Shown piece by piece: positions 45,116 through 53,345 of a stretch of DNA of 64,000 nucleotides. Numbering within the stretch: the first letter of the stretch is position 1; each line of letters begins with the position of its first letter. The translations under genes and the position numbers were made by a program. The notes below the pieces were generated by a model that saw only the letters and a program-made list of their open reading frames with translations, searched no databases and was not told where the DNA came from. Origin of the DNA: UMGS1601 sp964617585 (GTDB lineage: Bacteria; Bacillota; Clostridia; Oscillospirales; Ruminococcaceae); assembly GCA_964617585.1 (NCBI GenBank), contig CAZTXS010000005.1:36647-100646 (forward strand). The letters run 5' to 3'.

Positions 45116-48100
45116 TTTTATCCCCCTTAGTCTTATCGGAAGCTTCCTTTAATTCGTCAAGAAGCCTGTCCTTATCTTCCTTATAAATCTGAACTGCGTC
45201 ACGTCTGTTAAATCTTCCGCATACCGACCAATAATTGCAGTATCTACAGCTTACAGAACCCATATCACCCGAATTCATAACGGGCATCGCTTCAATCTTA
45301 CCCTGTATAAGCGACTTGCCCATATCGACTATTTTTTCTTGTGCGAATCTTTGAATAGCCTCAAAAATTTCCGGATCTACCGTCAGCTTCTTATCTATGC
45401 TTTCACCCCTAGCGGTTTTTGTAACAGGAGCGAACAATCCCGAAACACGCTTGTCCATCGCTTTCAGTGTTAAATCGTTATTAATTAATAATCCTTTTCT
45501 CTTGAAAGAGTTATTTCGGTTTTTTTGCAAAAGCTCTTCACGCTTATCAATCGGAACATCCTTCAGTTTGTCCCTTGGAAGAAGGTTTTCTACATACTTT
45601 GCAGGCATATACATGACTCCCGCCGGCTTTAGATTTCCGTCGCGGTTGAATTCATTATCGGTGTCAACCAGCGCAAGAAGATATATAAGCATCTGCATAT
45701 TCAACCCGTGATAAAGCGAAGCCAAATCGAAATCCTTTCCGCCTGTCTTATAGTCGATAATACGGACGTAACGGCTTCCTTTTTCATCTGTGTACAGGTC
45801 TACTCTGTCTATGCTTCCCCTCATACAAATGCTCACATCATCGTCAACCTTAATTTTCAAAACGCTCTCTCCGTTTTCATCGGACAAATCATACTCAAAA
45901 GCCACCGGCTTGAAAAAACATTCGGAAAGCTCCTCAAAAAGATTCTTGACAACATAGAAAGCTGCATTTTTCAGCCTTTTAAGGTTATAATCAAATCTCT
46001 TTGTTTTTCCGTAGCAGCCGCCCAATTCTGCGCTGACAAACTCTTCGCAGTAATTTTCTATAAGATTCTTGATTTCCTCGTCGCTTAAGCTTTCAAAATC
46101 GTCGTTGAAGGTCCTGTTTCCGTTTTCATCAATCCTGCTTAAAATCCTCTGCAAAACAAAATGTATAAGGCTTCCCCTGGTCATTGGAGAGATGTCCGCC
46201 TTTTCCATGGGATAAACCTTTAATCCGTTTTTACAGAAATAATTAAACGGGCACTTATAAAAGTCGTCTGTTCTTGTGGCCGACATATTTAAGTCGTGAG
46301 GAAAGAAAACAGCTTTTGCAGTATCGGAAGGCAGACTGTATTCGGAATTTTTTGAATCGTTTGAAACGTTCTCCAAAAAGTCAAGCTTTGATTTATAAGC
46401 TTCTCTTGAGTACAGCGCTTCTTTCAGACTTTCCTGCTCGGTCGAATCAGCATGAAAATTCACGGTATAGCTATAATAAGCGCTTCCCTCGTTTTCACAA
46501 AAATAGCTTTGGGGAAGCTCTGAAACATTGATTTTTATATCTTCTCCGAACAGTCTGATTATGTCACGGCAAAGATAAGACGGTCTTAAAGCCTCGTTTT
46601 TAACCGTTGACTGAGGATAGGAAACCGTCAGCTTTTCGCTTGCCGAAGTAAGCGCTATGTATGAAATAAGCCTTTCATCATCCAGTAAAGAACGCATATT
46701 TTTGTTGATTTTAATTCCCAGATTGCTCAGCTTAAGCTTTTCACGTTCTGTCAAAAGTCCCGAGTCATGAACATTTTTCGGGAACAGTCCGTCGTTTACG
46801 CCAATAACAAAAACCGCTTTCATATTCCCCAGCCTTGAATGTTCCGCTTTTGCAACAGTAACGGCGTCGATTTTCTGAGGAGGAGATGAGATAGTCATTT
46901 CAGACAGCATAAGCTTAAGAATATTATAAAACTGTCTTAAAGAGATTTTTTCATCGCCCATGTTTTTATATATAGAATTTATAGCTCCGAGAAACATTGA
47001 CCAGAGCTGCTTAAAATCCCTTGCTATTTCAAGTACCTCTGCGTCGTCCGATTCAACGGATCTGCTTATCAGAGAAAAGGTCTTTTCTGAAAGCTCTGTT
47101 TTTTCCATAAGTTCGTTAAGGGCAAGGCATATATCCCCGGCAGACGTGCCTTTAGTTTTTTGCCTGAACTCCTCAAGAGGTTCAATAATTTCCTTTCTTA
47201 CGGTATTTATAAACGATAGAAATTCCTTGGGATTATCGCCTTTTTTTCTGTCAAAGGGCGTAAAGTCGGAAAGCCACATATCGCCTTCAACGCCCCATTT
47301 ATAGCAATACTCTTCTATTGCCGCAGCTTTGAAATCCTCAATATTTGACAAAGGAGATTTTATGTATCTTAAGATATTTTCGGTTTTATAGCTTTTTGTG
47401 AGAACACAGTCAAGTAAAGAAAATACATATATCACCAGAGAAGAACGCAAGACGCTTTTCTGTCTGTCCATAAATAACGGTATTTCATAACGCATAAAGG
47501 CTCCGTCAATCAGGTTAGCATAATCGTCAAGCGAGCGTGAAATAACGGCTATATCTTTATATAAATATCCCTCTTCACGAACAAGCTTTTTTATACTTGA
47601 AGCGACATACTCAATCTCGTCATAAGGATTTTTTGCACAGACCGATTTTACTCCGCTGCACTTTTCACATTGATTAACCGCCAGACAAAATATATTCGAC
47701 TCTAAGTATTTAAGACTTTGCGCCTTAAATGACGTGTGTTCATCGGAATTAACAAATTCGGTATTTTTCATTCCCCCTGCCAAATCGACAAGAGCAGACC
47801 TGGTCCTTATACAAGATAAAAACGGCGACATATTTGAAGTGAGATTATTCCCTCCGCCTATAATTAAAGAAACTATTAAACGTTTAGCGTCGCTTAATAC
47901 AACCTTTATAACCTCGTATTCATCCGCCGTAAAACTTGAAAACTCATGTATGAAAACAACTGCGTCCTTAAAAAAATGATTCTTATGAGCTATACGGGCG
48001 GCTTCGGAAACCGCCGTTATTTCATCGGTCAGTCCGAAGCCTGACAGCTCCTCCTGATAAAGTCTGAAAAGCTTTGACAAAACGTCAAGCTTCTGCGAAA

Positions 48101-48551
48101 GGCTTCCGTCAGTCTGAGCTGAAATGCCTTCCAGCGCATTTACGTCAACGTCGGATTTCTTTAAATCGTCAATAAGTGAAACTGCGTCGGATATAAATCT
48201 CGGCTTGTCAAGCGAACGTGAATAATAGCTTTTCTTTCCCTCGCCCGAAGCCTTTAACGCCCCAACAGCTTTGAACATAGCTGTAAACTTAGAGTTTTTA
48301 TCCGCCGGAACACCCGATTCTATTCCGTATTCTTTTAATATTATTTCAGCAAAACGATTAAATCCCAAGGTGCGGAGCTTATTGAAGTCCTTAGCTCCAA
48401 GTTCATTATAAAGCTGTTTATCATATTCAAACGAATACTGATCGGGAACTATAACTATAACATTTTCTCCTGATATTACAGCTTTCTTGATTTCTCCGGT
48501 CATCAAATCGGTTTTACTGCTTCCCATTCCTCCGCTTATTATCTTTAACAT
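45108..48551 (-). CDS. addB: ATP-dependent helicase/deoxyribonuclease subunit B
   Basis: 1147 residues from ATG 48551 (MLKIISGGMGSSKTDLM); another ATG 12 bp upstream overlaps a hairpin arm. The P-loop reads GGMGSSKT, with Ser where most Walker A motifs have Gly. C-terminal nuclease VRIIDYKTGGKDFD and Fe-S cysteines in CPFNYFCKNG and CRYCNYWSVCGRF. Partner of AddA. Confidence 0.95.
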   Translation of the reverse strand: MLKIISGGMGSSKTDLMTGEIKKAVISGENVIVIVPDQYSFEYDKQLYNELGAKDFNKLRTLGFNRFAEIILKEYGIESGVPADKNSKFTAMFKAVGALKASGEGKKSYYSRSLDKPRFISDAVSLIDDLKKSDVDVNALEGISAQTDGSLSQKLDVLSKLFRLYQEELSGFGLTDEITAVSEAARIAHKNHFFKDAVVFIHEFSSFTADEYEVIKVVLSDAKRLIVSLIIGGGNNLTSNMSPFLSCIRTRSALVDLAGGMKNTEFVNSDEHTSFKAQSLKYLESNIFCLAVNQCEKCSGVKSVCAKNPYDEIEYVASSIKKLVREEGYLYKDIAVISRSLDDYANLIDGAFMRYEIPLFMDRQKSVLRSSLVIYVFSLLDCVLTKSYKTENILRYIKSPLSNIEDFKAAAIEEYCYKWGVEGDMWLSDFTPFDRKKGDNPKEFLSFINTVRKEIIEPLEEFRQKTKGTSAGDICLALNELMEKTELSEKTFSLISRSVESDDAEVLEIARDFKQLWSMFLGAINSIYKNMGDEKISLRQFYNILKLMLSEMTISSPPQKIDAVTVAKAEHSRLGNMKAVFVIGVNDGLFPKNVHDSGLLTEREKLKLSNLGIKINKNMRSLLDDERLISYIALTSASEKLTVSYPQSTVKNEALRPSYLCRDIIRLFGEDIKINVSELPQSYFCENEGSAYYSYTVNFHADSTEQESLKEALYSREAYKSKLDFLENVSNDSKNSEYSLPSDTAKAVFFPHDLNMSATRTDDFYKCPFNYFCKNGLKVYPMEKADISPMTRGSLIHFVLQRILSRIDENGNRTFNDDFESLSDEEIKNLIENYCEEFVSAELGGCYGKTKRFDYNLKRLKNAAFYVVKNLFEELSECFFKPVAFEYDLSDENGESVLKIKVDDDVSICMRGSIDRVDLYTDEKGSRYVRIIDYKTGGKDFDLASLYHGLNMQMLIYLLALVDTDNEFNRDGNLKPAGVMYMPAKYVENLLPRDKLKDVPIDKREELLQKNRNNSFKRKGLLINNDLTLKAMDKRVSGLFAPVTKTARGESIDKKLTVDPEIFEAIQRFAQEKIVDMGKSLIQGKIEAMPVMNSGDMGSVSCRYCNYWSVCGRFNRRDAVQIYKEDKDRLLDELKEASDKTKGDKNA

Positions 48552-48559
48552 TAATATTA

Positions 48560-48592
48560 TCATATTCCCGAAAGGAAATATGAAGCTCCTTT
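48560..48592 (-). promoter_or_regulatory. Hairpin between addB SD and start codon
   Basis: Minus strand: AGGAG (48590-48586), 4 nt, ATATTTCC-TTTC-GGGAATAT (48581-48562, one U-G pair), 10 nt, ATG 48551. Same 8-4-8 hairpin and same 10-nt gap as before topA, and both SDs lie in ATCGG(G/A)AAGGAG. Confidence 0.6.
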
Positions 48593-48679
48593 CCGATATT
48601 TTGTTGCTTGTTTAAAAGCACAAAACACAATTACGAAACACAGCTTCAAGCTGCTCTACACATCAAATTCGTTAAAAAT

Positions 48680-48708
48680 ATTGTACCACAAATACGAAGC
48701 AAGGTCAA
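48680..48708 (-). promoter_or_regulatory. Promoter of addB-addA
   Basis: Minus strand TTGACC (48708-48703), 17 bp, TACAAT (48685-48680). A small inverted repeat CAGCT-TCA-AGCTG lies in the leader. Confidence 0.7.
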
Positions 48709-48780
48709 TTAAACAAGATAGTATTCAATCTGTTCACAACCAAAATTCAGAAAGGCGCTTAGCTAACCGCAATCAAAATA

Positions 48781-49068
48781 TCAAAATAAAGATTTAAAAA
48801 AATCAATAATGAAAAATCTAACTTCGGGTTTTTCCTTCTCCTCAACTTCTACAACCAAATCGTCCGAATTTTCTGCTTTATTCTGAGTTTCATCATCCAA
48901 TCTGACAGATGATGAAATACTGAATTCAGGAAACAGGAAAGAAAGCTCTTTCATTTCATTATCGACTGCAAATGAAATAAACATAGCTGTTATAAACCCG
49001 ATAACAATGGAAAGCTTAACTCTTTCTTTACTGAAAAGTTTTTTTATACTCTTAAAATAAAACTGCAT
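48781..49068 (-). CDS. Small membrane protein of unknown function
   Basis: 95 residues. Lys-rich N-terminus (FKSIKKLFSKERVKL), one membrane segment (SIVIGFITAMFISFAV, about residues 19-35), acidic outer part (VVEVEEKEKPEV) and a hydrophobic C-terminus. SD GCGAGG is modest. No family recognised. Confidence 0.6.
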   Translation of the reverse strand: MQFYFKSIKKLFSKERVKLSIVIGFITAMFISFAVDNEMKELSFLFPEFSISSSVRLDDETQNKAENSDDLVVEVEEKEKPEVRFFIIDFFKSLF

Positions 49069-49142
49069 ATGTATGCCTCGCTTTCAATATTTATGATTAA
49101 ATTATTGGCATACTTTTCATATTTATGCAGTTATAATTCGTT

Positions 49143-49985
49143 TTATTTAATGTATGAACCCGAAACTTCAGAATACGTTTTACAAAAACGGTAATAGTTA
49201 ACAGTTCCGTTTGACATATCGTCCTCAACCTGAGGGTCAAACACATAAACTTCGCCGTTCAGCTTGACCTCCACCCACATATGATACCCGTATCCTCCCG
49301 CCGCCATTGCGGTGCTTCCGTCGACTGTTTTTGCGTTAAACCCCAGATACTTCATCATAGCCATATAAACATATGAATATTCCGTACAGGTTCCGAAGCC
49401 GTTTTCAAGAACGGATTCTATTGCGTTTCCCCAGCCGCCGTAAGAATAGTAAGTGTTATTAATCAAATAATCATAACAGGCTTTGGCTTTCTGATAATTA
49501 GTCATATCATCGTCAATAATTTTGTTAAGATATTTTTTCAAAATCTTATGGTCTTTCCCCTTTAAAAACTCTTTTGGCTTAAGCTCAACCGAATTGATTC
49601 TGTCCTGAATTTTATCTCCCGTCTTTTTATATGTACTCTTGTTCTTCTTCACCGTTTTGGTCTTTGCTTTTACAACGCCTTTGTTTTCAGTCTCGCTTAC
49701 GGCCGTTGAATTTGTACCGATAATCTTGTTTTCACTTGCGCTGGTTTCTGACTCGCTTTCATCAAAAACCGCATTTTCAAAAATAATATTCCTTCCGTCC
49801 GCTCCTGCCATATAGTCTGTTAAAGATATTGTACTGACGGTCACACTTTTCTCATTATCATTATTAAGCTTAACTGTGCTTAAATTCTGTATCACAGAAA
49901 CTGTAAACAACCCTCCTGCGGCGCAGGCAATCAGCTTTTCAAAATGCCTTTGCGCAAATACCCTGACATACGATAAAATGCTCAT
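49143..49985 (-). CDS. Secreted or membrane-tethered transglutaminase-like protein
   Basis: 280 residues from ATG 49985 (TTGGAGGACTTTA in front). N-terminal membrane anchor (HFEKLIACAAGGLFTVSVIQNL), a low-complexity Ser/Thr/Lys linker, then a transglutaminase-like core: catalytic Cys in GFGTCTEYSYVYMAMMKYLGF, His in GYHMWVEVKLNG and Asp in VYVFDPQVED. Probably acts at the cell surface; substrate unknown. Its promoter is covered by an inverted-repeat operator. Confidence 0.88.
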   Translation of the reverse strand: MSILSYVRVFAQRHFEKLIACAAGGLFTVSVIQNLSTVKLNNDNEKSVTVSTISLTDYMAGADGRNIIFENAVFDESESETSASENKIIGTNSTAVSETENKGVVKAKTKTVKKNKSTYKKTGDKIQDRINSVELKPKEFLKGKDHKILKKYLNKIIDDDMTNYQKAKACYDYLINNTYYSYGGWGNAIESVLENGFGTCTEYSYVYMAMMKYLGFNAKTVDGSTAMAAGGYGYHMWVEVKLNGEVYVFDPQVEDDMSNGTVNYYRFCKTYSEVSGSYIK

Positions 49986-50104
49986 TAAAGTCCTCCAATC
50001 CCGGTGGAATTCCACGCTGCCAAAATTAATTATACGATTTCATCTTATGTTTTTACTTCTGCATTAAAAAACAGTAACCGGCTGTTTTCTTACAATGCCC
50101 TGAC

Positions 50105-50133
50105 ATTGTATATCAAAAGGTTACAAAAGTCAA
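50105..50133 (-). promoter_or_regulatory. Promoter of the transglutaminase gene
   Basis: Minus strand TTGACT (50133-50128), 17 bp, TACAAT (50110-50105). Confidence 0.7.
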
Positions 50134-50146
50134 ATTTTTTGTAACC
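50119..50146. promoter_or_regulatory. Inverted-repeat operator over the -35 box
   Basis: GGTTACAAAA (50119-50128) and TTTTGTAACC (50137-50146), perfect 10-bp arms, 8-bp centre, overlapping the -35 hexamer. Related GTTACA boxes occur as a direct repeat at 50238 and 50249 (11 bp apart) and as GTTAC at 50292. Confidence 0.55.
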
Positions 50147-50301
50147 ATTAAAAAATGTAGATTTAATTAGTTTTCACAGTTTATTTCTGTTATTTCATTG
50201 TCGATTTGTGAAATATTTCAGAGAAGCATCGTTAAAAGTTACATATTAGTTACACATATTTCAGGATTCATAGTCAATTATTACAAACTTTGTTACCAAT
50301 A

Positions 50302-50326
50302 TAAAAAAAGAGGGACATTGTCCCTC
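50302..50326 (-). terminator. Terminator of pyrK-pyrD
   Basis: Minus-strand stem GAGGGAC-AAT-GTCCCTC followed by seven T, 18 nt after the pyrD stop. Confidence 0.9.
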
Positions 50327-50344
50327 CTGATGAATATTTTTTAC

Positions 50345-51256
50345 CTACCAAGGCTTAACCGTTCCCACGATTTCACTGATATTTTTAACTCCGTTTTTAT
50401 CGCACCAATTATCTATGCCCTCGATTATTTTCACGGGAGCATACGGATCCCTGAACATTGCGGCTCCCACCTGAAAACATTCGGCTCCAGCCATCATCAT
50501 TTCTATAGCGTCCTCTGCACAGGAAATCCCGCCCATTCCGCATACGGGTATATCTACAGACGAAGCAACCTGCCATACCATTCTGACAGCAATAGGAAAA
50601 ACCGCAGGACCTGATAGTCCGCCTACATTATTTTTCAGTATAGGCCGCCTTGTATTAATATCAATTCTCATACCCAGCAAAGTGTTGATAAGCGACAGCG
50701 CATCAGCACCTGCTGCTTCAACAGCCTTTGCAATCTCAACTATGCTGGTTACGTTAGGAGAAAGCTTAACCATCAAGGGCTTTGAAGTCGCTTTTTTAAC
50801 TGCTTTGGTTATTTCAGCCGCCGTGTCCTTGTTTGTTCCGAAGGCAGCTCCGCCCTGCTTCACGTTCGGGCAGGATATGTTAAGCTCAATCATATCTACG
50901 CTTGTTCCCTCCAGCTTGGAAACAAGCTCCTCACATTCTTCAATAGTTCCGCCCGCTATGTTTGAAACCACAGCTATATTACTCTTTTCAAGATTGGGAA
51001 GCTCATAGCTTAAAAACTTTTCAACTCCGCCGTTTTGAAGCCCCACCGAATTCAACATACCGTTTGGAGTTTCAGCTATTCTCGGTGGAGGATTACCGTC
51101 CTTTACGTTTAAAGTAGTTCCTTTTGTAGATATTCCTCCCAGCTTTGAAAGAGGATACAAATCGGTATATTCACGTCCGTAGCCATACGCTCCGCTGGCA
51201 GTAATAAGAGGATTTTTCATTTCTACTCCACAGAATTTTACAGACAGATCAGCCAT
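50345..51256 (-). CDS. pyrD: Dihydroorotate dehydrogenase B, catalytic subunit
   Basis: 303 residues: LSVKFCGVEMKNPLITASGAYGYGREY, IELNISCPNVKQGGAAFG (catalytic Cys), VKLSPNVT and VCGMGGISCAEDAIEMMMAGAECFQVG (FMN site). Class 1B enzyme, needs PyrK. Start overlaps the pyrK stop by one base (TAATG). No other pyr genes are in the window. Confidence 0.97.
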   Translation of the reverse strand: MADLSVKFCGVEMKNPLITASGAYGYGREYTDLYPLSKLGGISTKGTTLNVKDGNPPPRIAETPNGMLNSVGLQNGGVEKFLSYELPNLEKSNIAVVSNIAGGTIEECEELVSKLEGTSVDMIELNISCPNVKQGGAAFGTNKDTAAEITKAVKKATSKPLMVKLSPNVTSIVEIAKAVEAAGADALSLINTLLGMRIDINTRRPILKNNVGGLSGPAVFPIAVRMVWQVASSVDIPVCGMGGISCAEDAIEMMMAGAECFQVGAAMFRDPYAPVKIIEGIDNWCDKNGVKNISEIVGTVKPW

Positions 51257-52023
51257 TATAACACTACCTCCTCTGAATTAAACACAGGTCCGTTCTTGCA
51301 TACATGACCGTAAAACTCCTGACCGTTTCTTGTCATTTTAACAGCGCAGCCAAGACAAGCTCCCACTCCGCACGCCATTCTTTCCTCAAGTGAAATCTGA
51401 CAGTGAATATTATTTTCATGAGCAATTTCTGAAATCGCCTTAAGCATAACGACAGGTCCGCACGCATATATAACATCCGGCTTTTCCTCTTTGATACATT
51501 CAGTCAAGGCGTCGGTAACAAATCCTTTTCTTCCTGCTGTTCCATCGTCAGTGCAAAGAATTGTCCTACTGCCCTGAGCTTTAAAATCATCCTGCAAAAT
51601 AACCAGGTCTTTTGTTCTGAATCCTGTAATTACCGTTGCAGTCTCTCCGTAATACTTTGACAATGAAAGCATTGGAGGCGTTCCTATTCCTCCGCCTATT
51701 ATGACAGCCTTTTTATCACTTTCTAAAAGCCTGAAGCCGTTACCCAGCGGTCCCATAATGTCAAGCCTTTCACCGACCTCGAATTTTGATAAAGCGTCCG
51801 TTCCCTTTCCTCTTATCCGGAAAACGATACGCAGCGTTTCCTTTTCCTTATTAAAATCGCAAATAGAGATAGGACGTCTTAAGAAGAACCCGGGAACGCT
51901 TATATGAACAAACTGTCCGGCTTTTGCCATACCGCTCATATCTCCGCATGAAACGGTTAAATCATACATATCGCCGGTTGTTTCTTTCTTTTTTATGATT
52001 TCATACAACCCCTGTGTATACAT
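51256..52023 (-). CDS. pyrK: Dihydroorotate dehydrogenase B, electron-transfer subunit
   Basis: 255 residues with FAD-binding RRPISICDF, NAD-binding IIGGGIGTPPMLSLSKYY and the 2Fe-2S cysteine cluster CGVGACLGCAVKM ... HVCKNGPVF. Passes electrons from dihydroorotate to NAD. Confidence 0.97.
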   Translation of the reverse strand: MYTQGLYEIIKKKETTGDMYDLTVSCGDMSGMAKAGQFVHISVPGFFLRRPISICDFNKEKETLRIVFRIRGKGTDALSKFEVGERLDIMGPLGNGFRLLESDKKAVIIGGGIGTPPMLSLSKYYGETATVITGFRTKDLVILQDDFKAQGSRTILCTDDGTAGRKGFVTDALTECIKEEKPDVIYACGPVVMLKAISEIAHENNIHCQISLEERMACGVGACLGCAVKMTRNGQEFYGHVCKNGPVFNSEEVVL

Positions 52024-52064
52024 AGAAAACTTCCTTTCTGTAAACTTATTTTCACTCTTAAAAG

Positions 52065-52922
52065 CTATAGCGTTTCATAATCCTTAAACACCTGAGTATT
52101 TATAAGCCAGCTAAGACAGCTTTCAAGCATAATTCCGTCCGACGGTTCTGAAGAATAGCTGAAAGTGGTTTTTATCGCCAGCTCGGTAAACGCCGTAGCT
52201 CTGTTTATCGCTATAGGCAGACTGTCGCCTTTTAGAAGTCCTCCTACCAAAACGCTTGCAAACATATCTCCCGAACCCGAATAATATGCCGGAACATAAT
52301 CGCACGGAACCTTCCAAAACTTTGAATGTTCTTTATCGTAACCGACATTGCAAAGTCCCGTTCCCGACAATGATACGCTTGTTATAACAACGACCTTAGG
52401 ACCTATTTCAGATAATCTGACAAGCCAAGACTTTATTTCAGACGTACTCATTGAAGCCGATTCATAATTCTCATCAAGAAGTATAGCCGCCTCGGTAAGA
52501 TTAGGTGTGATAACGTCCGCTTTTCTTACAAGCTCAATCATTCTTTCACACATTTTCTTAGTATATGTGGTGTACGGCTTGCCGTCGTCGCCCATTACAG
52601 GGTCACAAACCTTAAGAGAATCCTTAAAGCTGTCAAAGAATTCAAGGCAGTGATCGACCTGCTCCTCCGAGCTTAAAAAGCCGGTGTAAACGCAGTCGAA
52701 TTTATATTTCATTTTATTATAATGCCCAAGAGCCGGCTTAATATAATCAGTCAGGTCACGAAAAACAAAATCATCAAAGCCGGTATGCGCTGACAAAACA
52801 GCTGTAGGAACAGGACAAACCTGTATTCCCATAGCCGACAACGACGGAATAATAACCGTAAGCGAGCATCTTCCCACGCCCGAAATATCATTAATAGCCG
52901 CAACTTTTTTACATTCAAACAT
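52065..52922 (-). CDS. Pyridoxamine/pyridoxal kinase (PdxY-like)
   Basis: 285 residues from ATG 52922 (MFECKKVAAINDISGVGRCSLTV; AAAGGAAACTGC). Ribokinase-fold: VCDPVMGDDGKPY, VITPNLTEAAILL and the catalytic loop YYSGSGDMFASVLVGGLL, where most family members have GTGD, so GSGD is normal for this branch. Makes PLP precursors by salvage. Confidence 0.92.
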   Translation of the reverse strand: MFECKKVAAINDISGVGRCSLTVIIPSLSAMGIQVCPVPTAVLSAHTGFDDFVFRDLTDYIKPALGHYNKMKYKFDCVYTGFLSSEEQVDHCLEFFDSFKDSLKVCDPVMGDDGKPYTTYTKKMCERMIELVRKADVITPNLTEAAILLDENYESASMSTSEIKSWLVRLSEIGPKVVVITSVSLSGTGLCNVGYDKEHSKFWKVPCDYVPAYYSGSGDMFASVLVGGLLKGDSLPIAINRATAFTELAIKTTFSYSSEPSDGIMLESCLSWLINTQVFKDYETL

Positions 52923-53004
52923 TAATATGCAGTTTCCTTTCAAAAGACTTGAACTAAAAATCCAAGTATAAATTATCAAAAAAATTTCTTTTTATTTCTA
53001 AAAT

Positions 53005-53033
53005 AGTATATCATATTCTTCAACTTTTAACAA
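53005..53033 (-). promoter_or_regulatory. Promoter for pyridoxamine kinase and possibly pyrKD
   Basis: Minus strand TTGTTA (53033-53028), 17 bp, TATACT (53010-53005). Confidence 0.55.
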
Positions 53034-53115
53034 CCTGATATTACAAAAAATTCGCTGAATATACATTTATCTTTTCGGGAAAATTATTATTAAAATCAAA
53101 AAGGAGGATAAATTT

Positions 53116-53292
53116 ATGAAAGTCAATATCAGTTCGCTTGCTAAAGGGGTAAGCATAGGTATGGCGGTAGGAGCCGCTGCTTATGCGCTTTCAAACGCAA
53201 CCAAGAAAGACAAAAGAATTTTAAAGACAAACGCCGGCAAAGCAATAAAGGCAATAGGCGAGGTTTTTGAAGACTTCGGCATGATGTTTTAA
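53116..53292 (+). CDS. 58-residue small protein
   Basis: Short plus-strand gene with an excellent SD (AAGGAGGATAAATTT-ATG). Begins MKVNISSLAKGVSIGMAVGA, with a short Gly/Ala-rich hydrophobic helix, then basic KKDKRILKTNAGKAIKAIGE and an acidic/hydrophobic end EVFEDFGMMF. Resembles the small helix-plus-basic-tail proteins common in Clostridia (YtxH-like by shape only). Longer frames on the opposite strand here are shadows. Confidence 0.75.
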   Translation: MKVNISSLAKGVSIGMAVGAAAYALSNATKKDKRILKTNAGKAIKAIGEVFEDFGMMF

Positions 53293-53302
53293 CTTTATTC
53301 AG

Positions 53303-53335
53303 ACAGAGCGGCATAGAACCGCTCTTACATATTTG
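53303..53335 (+). terminator. Hairpin after the 58-residue gene
   Basis: AGAGCGG-CATAGAA-CCGCTCT followed by TACATATTTG; weak T tract. Lies between two convergent genes. Confidence 0.5.
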
Positions 53336-53345
53336 AGCTGTAAGC

